Part shown: piece by piece, positions 25,501-38,344 of the stretch
Layout of the letters: each line of letters starts with the position of its first letter
Position numbering within the stretch: position 1 is the stretch's first letter
From: Tetrahymena thermophila SB210
Lineage: Eukaryota > Ciliophora > Oligohymenophorea > Hymenostomatida > Tetrahymenidae
Assembly (NCBI RefSeq): GCF_000189635.1
Contig: NW_002476157.1
Coordinates: 372,001 to 436,000 of the forward strand
Length of the DNA: 64,000 bases
Direction of reading: 5' to 3'
Program-made: the position numbers and the translations under genes
The notes under the pieces: generated by a model
Database searches by the model: none
The model's input: the letters and a program-made list of their open reading frames with translations, nothing else
What the model was told of the DNA's origin: nothing

Positions 25501-27306
25501 ATGTACTTTCTAATTTTACTTCTTCTCGAGAGTAGCTGAATAACTTACATTCAAGTTACGTAAAGATCTCTTTTAAAAATATTTGAAAATGCCTATTTCT
25601 TGGTTTGATCACCCTCATAATACTCCTGGATCACTTACACAAAAATTATCAACTGATTGCCAAGCTGTCAATAATATGACAAGCTCTACTCTTGGAATTT
25701 AAGTAAATAAATATAAATTTTGTATAGATAGATTAATAAAAGATAATTTAATTTTATTCAATAAAGCTTTCTAATGTAAGCTCTTTGGTCAGTGCTTTAG
25801 CTTTGGCTTTTTCAGCAGATTGGAGAACAACCCTAGTTGGTTTAAGTCTTATGCCTTTGATGGTTTTGAGTTAGGCTTGGTATATGAGCAGAATGGAAGG
25901 CTTTGGAGAAAAAACTGATGCCGCATTTAGGGATTCCACCAATATGATAAATGAAGCTGCTTGTAATATAAGAACCGTTACTAGTTTTGGAAACAATTAG
26001 CAATTAGTCCAAAATTTTACATAAATTTTAGATAAAAATATCAAAGAGATAAAAAAATCTGCTCTGGAAGCAGGTCTTGCTATAGCATGCACAAATTTCA
26101 TTTTGTTTGGTAATTTCTTAATACAAATATTAAAAATAATTAAAATTAATTTATTTCTTTATCTAGCTATCTATGGTACAATCTTTTATGCAGGATCTAC
26201 TTTTCATAGGGATTATGATCTTTCGATTGTTGATATGTTTATTTCTATTTAATGCCTAATGTTTGCTGCTATTGGTATAGGTAATATATAAGATCATTTT
26301 TTAGAGTATCTATTAAGAATTTTAGATACATTTTAATTTTTATGTATTCGAAATTATCTTTTACAAATATTACTAATTATCAAAAGGCTCAAACAGTCAT
26401 TATTTGGGAGATGTAGGTACTTCATAAAATGCTGCAAAGGGTATTTTCTAAGTTCTTGATAGTGTAGACGAAAATCAATTGAATATTTTAAATTTCGATA
26501 ACCAAGATATTCACGGAGAAATATAATTTAAGAACGTTACTTTTAAATACCCACAAAGAGATTAGATTATCTTAAAAGATGTTTCTTTTACCATTCCTGC
26601 AGGATAGAAAGTTGCTTTCGTTGGACCTTCTGGAGCAGGCAAATCTTCTATTATCCAATTGATATAAAGATTTTATGATAACTACTAGGGAGAAATTTTA
26701 TTAGATGGTGTTGATATAAAGAACTATGATTTGTTGAAATACCGTTCTAAATTTGGAGTTGTATCGTAAGAGCCAACACTTTTTACGGGAACTATCAAAG
26801 AAAATATAATTTACAATACTGAAAATGTAAATGAATAATAAATAGAATCCATAACTAAATAAGTAAATGCCTATGATTTCATTACTAATTATTCAAAAAG
26901 TAAGCTTTTTTTTCTATTAATATCCTTTATTAATTAATATTTTTTTTTAAAAGATGGCGTTAATGGATTTGATAGATAAGTGGGTTTGAAAGGAAATTAA
27001 TTAAGTGGTGGATAGAAATAAAGAATTGCTATTTGTAGAGCTATGATTAAATAACCAAAAATTATGCTACTAGATGAAGCAACAAGTGCTTTAGATTCAC
27101 AAAATGAAAAAATAGTCTAAGAATCCCTAAACGAAGCAATGAAACAAAAAACTAGTATTTGTGTGGCCCACAGAATATCTACTATTAAAGATTCAGATAT
27201 GATCTATGTGATGGAAAATGGCAACATAGTCGAGCAAGGAAAATATGATTAATTGATGAATTTAAAAAATAATTTCTATAAATTACAGTTAGGTAGTTCT
27301 TAATGA
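22570..27306 (+). CDS. ABCB-type (P-glycoprotein-like) ABC transporter, copy 1
   Basis: Full-length exporter of 1,318 aa with TMD-NBD-TMD-NBD order. Exons: 22570-22858, 22985-23512, 23691-23917, 24051-24244, 24307-25702, 25767-26109, 26167-26280, 26387-26899, 26954-27306. NBD1 has Walker A GESGSGKST (about residues 408-416), Q-loop GYVGQEP, signature FSGGQKQR, Walker B ILLLDE and H-loop VVAHRLS. NBD2 has [23 protein letters not shown] and CVAHRIS. Both ATP sites look competent. The linker contains an acidic run ([10 protein letters not shown]) and Gln-rich sequence. Members of this family pump hydrophobic compounds or lipids across membranes; the substrate here is unknown. The intron at 24245-24306 falls inside the Walker A motif. 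A paralogue with matching introns lies downstream. Confidence 0.93.
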
Positions 27307-27912
27307 ATGAATGAAAGAATGCTATAAAAAAATTATTGACATAACAAAATTAATATTTTAAATTTCTTGTAAAATATATTTTATACATATCAATCTATTA
27401 TGATTTTAATTTCAAGTTATCTTTTAATATAAATTTAATTAATATATTTAAAAATTCATAAAAAAAAATTTATGATTAAAAAAAATATTAACATAAAAAA
27501 ACAATAAATAAAAATTTTATTTTAAATTAAAAAAAATAAACAACAAACAATGTATTTAAAAATAAATTATTTATAAAATGATAGATTTTATAATTTCTTT
27601 ACATATAAATTTATTAATATTTAATTAAATAAAATAAGATCAGTAAAAAAAAACATAAAATTAATTATTATCAAATTAATAAATTATTTTTTAATTTCTA
27701 TAAAATAAAATTAAAATTAAAGATGCTTATTTAATATTAATAATTATATAAATAAATATATTAAAATAAACAATTTAAAAATAAAAAATAAATTAATTAA
27801 CAGTGTACTAAAATAAACCAACATAAAAATTATAAATAAATAAATTAATTTATTTTTTATTTGTGTTTTATATATAAGTAGCTTCTTTCATAGCTACATT
27901 TATTAATCACTT
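27307..27912. other. Convergent AT-rich intergenic region
   Basis: About 600 bp of nearly pure A/T between the end of ABC copy 1 and the end of the small minus-strand gene. Simple A/T runs only. Confidence 0.6.
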
Positions 27913-28296
27913 TCACCTGTCTTTCTAATTATTGCTCTTATGAGCTGTTTAGGAGGTGGCAATACTTTTTTTTTTAAGCTTCAAATCAGTCTTATGTTCA
28001 TCTATATAATTTAAAAACTCAGAAGTATTAGTAAATTGAGTTTTAGATTCCTTTGAAGCCTACTCTTCATTCAATTTTTTTATTTTATTAATTAGTTTTT
28101 ATCTCCTTATGTCTTTTACTGATTCAGGTTTTTCTTCTTTTATAGGTGTGATTGGCTCTTTTATCTTTAATGGTTTATTTACTAATACAATATAGTCAAA
28201 TGCTGTCTTTTGAGCTTGGTTTTAAGTTACAATTAATTTTTTTTTTTATTGTGAAGAAACAATCTATGTTTGCATTTGTTATAAATGGTTTTTCAT
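27913..28296 (-). CDS. Small Lys-rich hypothetical protein
   Basis: A 128-codon frame ending at TGA, giving 127 aa. I do not recognise it. The C-terminal 80 residues look like a real soluble protein: charged, Lys/Glu/Thr/Ser-rich, with blocks such as KEPITPIKEEKPESVKD and SEFLNYIDEHKTDLKLKKK. The local G+C is higher than in the flanks. The N-terminal third passes through an 11-nt A run and may contain an intron or be non-coding, so the start at 28296 is tentative. It sits in the spacer between two paralogous transporters, with no functional link implied. Confidence 0.5.
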
Positions 28297-28478
28297 TTTA
28301 TGTATGGTTTGATTTTAATAAACTACTTTTTGTCTGGTTTTTGTTTGGATAAATATTTTTAAATTATTTTTTTTTATTATTAAATTCAATTTATTAAAAA
28401 TTCCCTTTGAATTTAAATTAAAAAAATAAAAGGTTTTTATTTTAAAAGTGTCTTCAATTAATTAAAAGTAATCAGTTT

Positions 28479-28572
28479 CTAGTAAAATTTACTACTCTTA
28501 ATTAAAAATAAAAGTATTTTCTTATCTAGTAAAATTTTCTACTCTAAATTAAAAATAAAAGTGTTTTCTTAT
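28479..28572. repeat. 47-bp unit repeated twice in tandem
   Basis: Two adjacent 47-nt units (28479-28525 and 28526-28572) share ctagtaaaat, tactct, aattaaaaataaaagt and ttttcttat with few differences. Part of the duplication-rich spacer upstream of ABC copy 2. Confidence 0.75.
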
Positions 28573-28593
28573 AAATAGAAATATTAAATATGA

Positions 28594-29281
28594 CTTGTGT
28601 TTTAATCAAAAACAAATTAAAATAGAATAAATGCTATTACCAGCATCTATTAATAGTAACAATAATATTTTTAATGAAATAGATATTAATTGTTTATTTA
28701 TCAAAAGAGACTTCATGAAAAATAAAATATTTTTAATATAGTTATTATGTACACTAAATAAATAAATATTTCTTCTCTTATTTATTGGCACTGTTAAAAT
28801 AAAATTTGTTTAAAATTTAAAATAAAATTTATTTTATGAAAATAAATAACTAGAATTAATTTATTTCATTAAAAAATATTCCAAATTGGTAGTAAAAAAA
28901 TTATTTTTAAATGTTAAACTTCAAATACATTTAATCTTGTGTTTTAATCAAAAACAAATTAAAATAGAATAAATGCTATTACCAGCATCTATTAATAGTA
29001 ACAATAATATTTTTAATGAAATAGATATTAATTGTTTATTTATCAAAAGAGACTTCATGAAAAATAAAATATTTTTAATATATTTATTATGTACACTAAA
29101 TAAATAAATAAATATTTCTTCTCTTATTTATTGACACTGTTAAAATAAAATTTGTTTAAAATTTAAAATAAAATTTATTTTATGAAAATAAATAACTAGA
29201 ATTAATTTATTTCATTAAAAAATATTCCAAATTGGTAGTAAAAAAATTATTTTGAAATGTTAAACTTCAAATACATTTAAT
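28594..29281. repeat. Recent tandem duplication, unit about 342 bp
   Basis: Copy 1 (28594-28935) and copy 2 (28936-29281) are head-to-tail and almost identical: a handful of substitutions and one extra AAAT-type unit in copy 2. Each begins cttgtgttttaatc and ends aaatacatttaat. The near identity indicates a recent event. No gene is contained. Confidence 0.9.
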
Positions 29282-29353
29282 CTTCATTAATTACGACCCA
29301 TATACTTTGAAATAATCTTATTGAAAATATAATTAAAAATTTTTTTTTTTTCT

Positions 29354-30393
29354 ACTTTAATTTTTGAGCTTCTAAAGTATCCATAAAATCTAAAAGCAAA
29401 TTCAAGAGCAGTTAAGAATATAAAAATTGTAAATTTATTTATCAAAATATTTTATACAAAACTATTTTATTTTTAATTTCTATCATTTTTATTAAAAATA
29501 TATTTAAATTTCAAAAATTTAGATGAAAAGCAATTTTGTTCAAAATATGGCGAAATTACCCTTGAAATTTTTCTTTTTATCAATACAAGTAATCAATATT
29601 TATTTAAAAATATAATTTTATTTTGTTTAATCAATTAAAAATTCTTGAAAAAAACCCTTTAATATAATGAAAATATTTTATATGAATAAATGAGAGTAAG
29701 TGTTTTTTCAACTAGAATTATTCTTTTTAATAGACTAAGCTTTTTCAAATTATTTTTTAGTCAGTAGTACTTTATTATATTTAACTTTTCTAAATATTAT
29801 GAATTATTTAAAACAAAAATTGTAAAAGGTGATGATATAAGTTAATAAAATAACTAGAATGAGTTTATTGATAATAAAATTAAATATTTTTTTTGTATCC
29901 ACTTTAATTTTTGAGCTTCTAAAGTATCCATAAAATCTAAAAAGCCATTTCAAGAGCAGTAAAGAATACTAAAATTGTAAATTTATTTATCAACATATTT
30001 TATTCAAAACTATTTTAGTTTTAATTTCTACCATTTTTATTTAAATATATTTAAATATAAATAATTTATATGAAAAGCAATTTTGTTCAAAACAATGCGA
30101 TATTCTTCTTTATTAATACATGTAATCAATATTTTTTTTTTTTTTAATTTTATTTTGTTTAATCAATTAAAAGTTCTTTTTTTGAAATAAACTCTTTAAT
30201 ATAATGAAAATATTTTATTGGAATAAATGAGCGTAATTGGATTCTCAGCTTGAGTCATTTTTTTTAATTAGCTAAGCGTTTCCAAATTATTTTTTAGGTA
30301 GTAGTACTTTATTATATTTAACTTTTCTAAATATTAAGGATTATTTAAAACAAAGATTGTAAACGGTGATGATATAAGTAAAATAACAAGAAT
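29354..30393. repeat. Older tandem duplication, unit about 500 bp
   Basis: Copy 1 (29354 to about 29860) and copy 2 (29901 to about 30393) share long blocks such as actttaatttttgagcttct, atgaaaagcaattttgttca, agtagtactttattatattt and ggtgatgatataag. Divergence is clearly greater than in the adjacent 342-bp duplication, so it is older. No coding frame is evident. Confidence 0.85.
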
Positions 30394-32466
30394 ACGTAAA
30401 TAAATATTTGAAAGATTTAATTAAATATTTTTAAGTCAGCATAATATTGGTCTCTAAATAATAGAACGAAAGTAATCTTCAAAAATGCAAATAATTAATT
30501 AATATTTTCTCATAGATAAAACACGATTACATATTTAAAAATTATTCACTGTAAAATAGACCTTAATTTTAGATTTTTTTTTCTTTCTTTTTCAAGCACA
30601 CTAAACAATAAAATACTTACAAAGAATTTTTAATTATTGAAAAAATGAAATCTTTTTAATAATTAAATACTATTTTACACTATTATAGTGAATCGAAAAG
30701 TATTAATAGATATTTTTTAGTAGTTTAAAAAATAGGATGCTAAAAAAAATTTTAGAAAACTATTTAATAAAAACTTTACAAATAAAAAATATATTCACTA
30801 CTGTTAAGTTTAATTAAAGATTCTTAACTTTCTTATCCATTCTTGTTAATGAATTAATAAATTTAATAGGAAAAAAAACTCTACTACGTAAAACAATATT
30901 CTCATTTTTATAGTTATGGTAGAAATATTTTCTTTAGCATAAATAATTTTACTATGTATATTTATAAATATCTTTAAAATTCAAGCTCAGATTTAATTCA
31001 TTTTTGTTTAATTATCTATTTTTAAAAGTACTCTTCTAATTTAAATTTAAAAACATCTTAGACTTAAAAAAAAATTATTAATAGTATTTCTTAGATATTC
31101 ATATATTTAATTTACATAGTTTATTTTTATATTTATAAAGTTTTAAAAATAAATTCTTAAAATTATATTTATTCTCTTTAAAAAATCATATATAAATTTA
31201 ACCTGTATAAAATTTATGAAAAAGAATAAAACAAAACAAAAAAAGTAAGCTGTAATCATAGGAATATAGGAAAAGAGAAACTTGAAAATGCTCTTTTTTG
31301 TTTTGGAAGATTACTTTAGTTTTTTAGATACGATGCAGTTTTATTTATTTATGTTTGATTGTTTGTTTGTTAATTTGTTTATTAGATTAATTTACCAACA
31401 AGAAATATTTGGTAATGTTTTTATTTTAATTAAATTCTACCAAGATAGATAAAAACCATTTACACTTTTATGAAAAAATACAATTATTTAAAATATATTT
31501 ATTAATTAATTAATTAATCCTCGAATGCAGAGATAGACTGATACATAATAAAATCAATTGATTTTTTTGAATACTGGTGGGGAAATTTTATATTAATTAT
31601 TTTTTTATTTTGTTTTTCTAATACTTTTGTAATTCAAACAGTTGTTTACAATAAGTATTTATTTTTATTAGTATCATTTTTTTATAATTAAATATTAATA
31701 AATGTACTTTTATCTATCCATGTATGTGATTTACCACTTGCAATTTATCATAAAATATTGATAAATTTATTAAACCATGACAACTACTTTTTTTCATTAT
31801 TCTTTTTTTTAAATATGTTCAATTCAAGCATTATTTAAATAAATTTGAGCATTTATCTATTTTAATTTCATATATAGTGATAACTTCTTTTATTAATTCA
31901 ACATAAGCTGGACTTTTAAAAAATACCAATCATTTTCTACACTTATTGTTTCAAAATTATCCATCCCATCTCTAAGATTGTTTAGTCTAAGTACGTATCT
32001 ATTTATAATTTGTGAATACAAAAATAAAAATGTATTTTTCTTTATATTTTACAATATAATAAAAAATTAATTTGTCTTCCAAAAAAAACATTTAAATGTA
32101 TTTAAAATTGATTGAGTATTAAAAATTGTTAATTCCATCGTAATTAATTATCCCCTTTTAAATTTATTGGTAAGATCGACTGGGTGATAGTATTCAAGGA
32201 CTGCACTTTAATTTTTATATGCTTACATAAACTATCACAAACAGATACATTCTTAATTGCCAATGCATTATATTACACAAGTTTTTTGCTCAACATAGTT
32301 ATAGACCTAATCATTAATATTTGATATCTTCATTTATGCTGAGCAACGAGTTTATATTCTCAGAAATATAAACCAATTTTCTAATAAATTTTTTATATAA
32401 AAAAAGCAAAATTTTTAACAAGAATATTCATTTTAAAAAATATATTTATTTTTGCTTTAAGAATAA
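30394..32466. promoter_or_regulatory. Upstream region of ABC copy 2
   Basis: About 2 kb of AT-rich DNA without a recognised gene, including an (atta)n run near 31,500. It must contain the promoter of the downstream transporter. I see no distinctive element in it. Confidence 0.45.
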
Positions 32467-35400
32467 ATGGTAAAAGAAGATAGCAATTCTCAAAGCAATG
32501 TTTCTTTTTCAAATCTTTTTTATTTAGTTTCTAAAAAAGATTCATTGCAACTTATAGGTGGATTAGTTTGTACTCTTTTAAATGGTGCTGTATAGCCAAT
32601 ATTTTGCTGGCTCTAAGGTGAAGTTGCCTATGTATTCTCTTCAAGTAACACTCCTAGCTAAGTTTATGATAAAGCAGTAGTTACCTTGTATTACTTCATT
32701 ATATTTGGTGTAGGTAAAATACATTTAATAACATATTAATAGCTTAAGCATTAGAAAATAGCTTCTTATTCAAAAAAAGAAACTTAATTTCTATAAAAAA
32801 TATGATAGAATAATCCGAATAATCCTAAAATAAATAAAATAAATAATTATTTTGTTATTTAGAAAGTTAAAATAATTTTAAATAATCTATAAAAATATTA
32901 TTATTAGTTTCTTTTATACTCTCAACCTTGATGATGTACTTTTGTGTTTAATTTGGTGAAAATTAGGCTATTAAATTTAGATAAGAATACTATAAAAAGC
33001 TAATTAGTCAGGATGTTAGCTATTTCGATATGATTAACTCAAATGAGTTATCAACAAAAATGGCTAGTGACTGCTTTAAAATCTAGCAAGCGATAGGAGA
33101 AAAACTTTGCTTATTTTTATATTTTTCAAGCATAGTAGTTGGTACTATAGCACTTGCTTTTATTAGAGGATGGCAACTCTCACTTATATGTTCTATTATA
33201 ATACCGATTAATTTATTGGTAGTTAATACTATTACTAAGATCACTCAAAAGTCAGTCAAAGAAAACTCATCTATTATGCAAGTTGCAGGAGGAGTTACAG
33301 AGTAAACTCTTGGCAATATAAGAACAGTTAAAAGTCTTTAAGGAGAAAAACATGAATCATAAAAATACTCAGAATTAATTTAAAATGCTCTTCAAAAAAA
33401 GTTCCGTTTTAATTTCGTTTCAGGAATTTCAATAGGTAGAATATTTTAAGAAAATAATTTAATTTTTTTTTACCTTATGGGGTAAAAAGTATACAAAGTA
33501 TAATTATCAAAAGTTATTCTTAATTTTTCAAATTTACTGGATCGATAGTGGTAAATAAAATGCATCTTACTATCTATCGAAAATTTATTCATCCTTTATT
33601 TAAAATTGCTTTCATTATAATTCAAGAGATAGAATTATTTTTATCTTTAAATAATAATAGGACTTTAATCAATGTTTTACTTTCTAAATTATACTCTTCC
33701 CTTTTGGGTTGGTTCTATTTTCATTGAAAGAGGAGTATTCAATGATAATATGGGCAGACCATACGACGCATCTGATATCAATGCAATATTTTCTTGCATT
33801 TTGATTGGTGGATTAAGACTCAATATGGCAATCAATAGCTATAAAGTTTTTTATGAAGCAAAAGTTGCATGTGCAGATATTCTGAAAGTACTTTAAGAAT
33901 TATTTAAATTTATTTAAATGAATGAATATTATTTGTTGCTTTACTCAAAATAAATAAAAAGCTATAAATTTTACATCTAATTAATTTAATTTACAATCAG
34001 AATTAATTGGATTAACATTTTTCAATAAAAATAAGGTCTTGAAATCTATTCCTCTTATTAAATAAAATGAATAAGGCATAAAAATCAACAGAGAGGACGT
34101 TAAGGGAGAAATCGTCTTTGAAAATGTTTCTTTCAGCTATCCTTCAAGAAAATAGTAAAATTTACTAAATAATGCATCTTTTTCTGTTTTACCACAAAAG
34201 AAAACAGCTATTGTAGGCAAATCAGGATGGTATAATGCTTAATTTATTTTGTTACAACTTTTTTAAAAACCACATCTAAAATATTAAGAAAACTAGACAA
34301 ATCTCCCACTTTAATTTCCCAAAAAATCATAAATACTTTTGAAAAATTGTTTCCTAAACATAAATTTAAATTTAATTTAATTTTAGCTTAACTTAATAAA
34401 AAGAAGGACATCTTTTTATCTTACATATATACTACTGTAATAATATATTACTTTTTCTTATAAATTTTTAATTATTTTACATTTACTAAGTTAAGCTAAA
34501 CTATTTTTACTATTTAAATTCTATGATTTTTATTTACATAGATTAATTTAAAAATAATGAGATGACTGATGTAATCTTTTTGACTCACTTCTTCAAATTT
34601 TAATTAATTTTTATTAATAATGAATGCAAATATTTATGCTTAAATATTAAATAAATCCTAAATATTTTACATTTCATTAATTTTCAATATTTTACTTATC
34701 TATGAAAAGGATAATTATAATTAATATCCTCAAATCCTCATTAATTAAGATCTTCCCATAAATCATTTTTTTTTTTTTAATCATTCATAAATCCAACATT
34801 CTTTAAAATTTTTAATTACTGAATTGATTTACTTTACTTAAATAGTTTACATTAATTACTATATTTTTTTCCTTCAAATATTGAGTAAATTTATGTTCCT
34901 TAATCTATTACAAAAAACTTATTTTTATTAGTTTTTGTAGTTGCGACATATAATTTCTCTAAATTATTTTGGTTAATACTATTAATACTTACATTTTTTT
35001 TTAATTGATTTTGCTAATACTTACAAATTACATATAATTAACAACCCCATTAAACTTTACTGGTATTTTTTTATCAAATGAATTTGTTTGAAAAATATTT
35101 AGTAATATTGCATTTATTATGCTAAATTACTTCAATTAAAACTCTTAAATTTGCTTAGATTAATCTAAATTATTTTTAGATTTATTAATTTTCTCTTATG
35201 TTACTCATTATTAAGTGAAAATTTTAATTTCTAAATATAGTGGCAAATCTACGATATTATAGCTTATAGAGCATTTTTATGAGCCAGATTAAGGAAGGAT
35301 TCTTCTTGATGGTACAAATTTAAAGGATTTCAATTTAAGCTCACTTAGAAATTGCATGGGCTTTGTCACGCAAGAGCCATTTTTACTTGCAACTACTATT

Positions 35401-38344
35401 AGAGAAAATCTAAGATATGCCAAGCCAGATGCTACTGAAGAAGAAATGATTTAAGCTTTAAAATAAGTAAATATTTGGGAATTTGTTGAAAAGCTTGATA
35501 ATAAGTTAGATAGTTTTGTTGGAAATTCTGGATCTTAGCTTTCTGGAGGTTAGAAGCAAAGAATTTGTATTGCAAGAGCAATTTTGAGAAACCCTCCAAT
35601 TTTACTTTTAGATGAAGCCACTAGTGCTTTGGATTGTAAAAATGAAGTCTAAGTGTAGGCTGCTTTAGATTAAGCTAGTATAGGTAGAACGACTATAGTA
35701 GTTGCTCATAATTTATAAACAATTAAAAATGCTGATTAAATTATTGTTATTGATTAAGGGGAAGTAATTGAATAAGGTTCTCATGAATAACTAATTTCTT
35801 AATAAGGCTACTACTATAAAATGCATAATAAGGATGATAAAAATAATAAAACTGATTCATAATAAAGCTAAAGTCAAAGCGATAGCTCTTCATCTGGTGA
35901 TTCTTCTCCTTTAGAAAATATATCACCAATTCCTCTTTTCTAGAATCACTTAAACGACCATAAATCATTTAATTGCACTAAAAATACTCTACCTACATCA
36001 AACGATTTACGTTAAAGCCACCTAAAAAGTAAAGATTAAGAATTGACTACTATAAATACTTTAACCAATTATGATGAGAAAAGCGCAATGTAAATAAATG
36101 ATGATAAAAAGAAATTTCATTTATTTTTTAATACCTCACCGTAGCCAGATCCTTAAGCTAAACTAATACAAAGACAATAAAGAGTAGAATAAATTAAGAA
36201 TAGCAATATTTTATCAATTACAACTAAGTCTAAAAAATTAACTGCAACACCTAAATTTTTTAATGAGCAAAAAGAAGAATCATTTGTTCAAGTTGAAGAG
36301 TAGAACATTACTAAAGATTAAAAAATGACAACTAGCTAAATATTAAAACGTCTATTTTCATACGATAAAAAAATTTTATTGAACTTATTCATTGGAATGC
36401 TCTTTTCTGTAGGTAACGGGTTAACATATCCATTATGTGGGTTAATTTTAGGAAAACTGGTTCCTGTTATTCTTGATTCAGACAGATCAGATATCACCTC
36501 TTAAATAAATGTCTACTGCTTATATTTAACTCTTTTAGGATTTTTTGAACTAGCTTCAACAATATTTTAATAATATTTTACATCTAAAGCTGCCTAAAAA
36601 ACATCGTTAATCCTTCGCAAAGATCTTTTTAATAAATTTTTAAAGATGCCTATTGCCTGGTATGATTAACCCGAAAATAACTCAAGTTCTTTATCATTAA
36701 GTATCCAACAAAGCTGCGACACAATTCACTCATTTATATAATCCACTTTTGCTTACAATGTAAAATTAAAATTTTTTATTTTCTTTAATTTCTAATTTAA
36801 ATTTTTTTCTTTTGTTGTTAAGTATTTTAAAATTAATTATTAAATAAAGATTTAGGCATTTGTCAGTATTTTAGCAGCTGTTTTAATTGCTTTTTTCGGA
36901 GATTGGAAAACAAGCTTAATCGGTATAGCTATTGTGCCTTTTTATCTCCTTAGTTTTATCAATTATGCACTTAAAATTGGCTAATTAGCAGTAACTTGCC
37001 ATAAGTCCTCTATGAGCACAGTTGGCTTAATTAATGAATCAGCTTGCAATATAAGAACTATTAAGAGTTTCGGAAGCAGTGAACTCTTAATTGAAAATTT
37101 TATTTAAAAACTTTAAAAAAATGTGGATAATATAAAGAAACAAGCTATTTCTTGTGGTATTGCTATTGGATTTACTAATATGCTTGTCTTTTGTAAGTTT
37201 TTTTATATTTATTTTATTGAAAGGTATTTATTTTTTTCAATTAAAAAAGTCTTTTTTGGTGCAACATTTTTCGGAGGAGCATTCTTCTTTAAAAACAAAA
37301 CATCATCTATTGAAGGTCTTATGATTTCTATAGAATGTTTAATCATATCTGCTAATGGATTAGGTAAAATAACTTACTTAATTTAATTGTGTTATAAATA
37401 AATAATTATTAAAATTTAAGGGAAGAGTGCCTTTTTCTTGGGAGATGGTAAAAGTGCAATAGCAATGGCAAAAAAAATATTTAGTAATCTTGACTCTAAA
37501 GATGAATTCTAATCTAATCAAGGAAAGCAAGTTATAAAGTAGACTGTTGGTTAGATTGAATTCTAAAACGTTTCTTTCTCTTATCCTGAAAGAAAGGACT
37601 AACTCATCTTAAAAAATATTTCATTCAAAATACCTGCAAAATCTAAAGTTGCTTTTGTGGGTACTTCAGGAGCTGGTAAATCATCTATAATTTAATTACT
37701 CTAGAGATTTTACAGTAATTATTCTGGAAAAATACTCCTTGATGGCATTGAATTGAGAAAATATGATTTAGACAACTATCGTTCAAAATTTGGTTCAGTA
37801 TAATAAGAACCTCTTTTATTCAACGGTACTATAAAAGAAAACATTTAGTACAACTAAGATGTTAACTTTGAATAAATAAAAGAAGCAGCTATAAAAGCTA
37901 ATGCTCTTTAATTTATTTAAGAACTCTCTAAAGGTAAAAAAAAATATTAAAAATTTTTAAGATTAAAAATTTATTTTCTATTTATTAGATGGAATGGACG
38001 GATTTGAAAAGTAAGTTGGTATTAAAGGAAATAAACTAAGTGGAGGATAAAAATAAAGAATTGCTTTGAGTTAACTTATCCTAAGAAATCCCTAAATAGT
38101 ACTCTTTGATGAAGCTACTAGTGCTCTTGATTCTAATAACGAATAAATTATCCTAAATTCGATTGAATAAACATTTAGAGAGTAAACTATTGTAAATGTT
38201 GCTCACAGAATTAATGTAATAAAAAATTGTGATATAATTTTCATGCTTGATCAAGGAAAAATAGTAGAATAAGGTACATTCGAGCAACTGATAGAATAAA
38301 AATCTCATTTTTATAAACTAATATAAAATTCTTAATTGAACTGA
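32467..38344 (+). CDS. ABCB-type (P-glycoprotein-like) ABC transporter, copy 2
   Basis: Full-length TMD-NBD-TMD-NBD exporter of 1,344 aa. Exons: 32467-32713, 32908-33435, 33661-33887, 34036-34229, 35241-36759, 36856-37192, 37250-37363, 37421-37933, 37989-38344. Exons 2, 3, 4, 7 and 8 have exactly the same lengths and phases as in copy 1 (528, 227, 194, 114, 513 nt). NBD1: [47 protein letters not shown]2: [44 protein letters not shown]. All nucleotide-binding residues are kept, though NBD2 departs from the usual IARAI after the signature. The linker between halves is long, Ser/Gln/Lys-rich and unlike that of copy 1. Intron 4 (34230-35240) splits Walker A and is 1,011 nt against 62 nt in copy 1. 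Confidence 0.93.
34382..34500. mobile_element. 119-bp element with 19-bp terminal inverted repeats inside an intron
   Basis: The left end tttagcttaacttaataaa (34382-34400) and right end tttactaagttaagctaaa (34482-34500) are inverted complements with one mismatch. They enclose about 80 bp with no coding capacity. This is the form of a MITE-like non-autonomous DNA transposon remnant, or simply a long stem-loop. No clear target-site duplication is visible. It lies in the unusually long Walker A intron of ABC copy 2 and is absent from the same intron of copy 1. Confidence 0.45.

Noticed and set aside
27814-27824. taaaccaacat, partly like the Tetrahymena chromosome-breakage sequence
   Set aside because: Only the first 9 bases match the known 15-mer TAAACCAACCTCTTT; the second half differs, and no telomere addition is seen.
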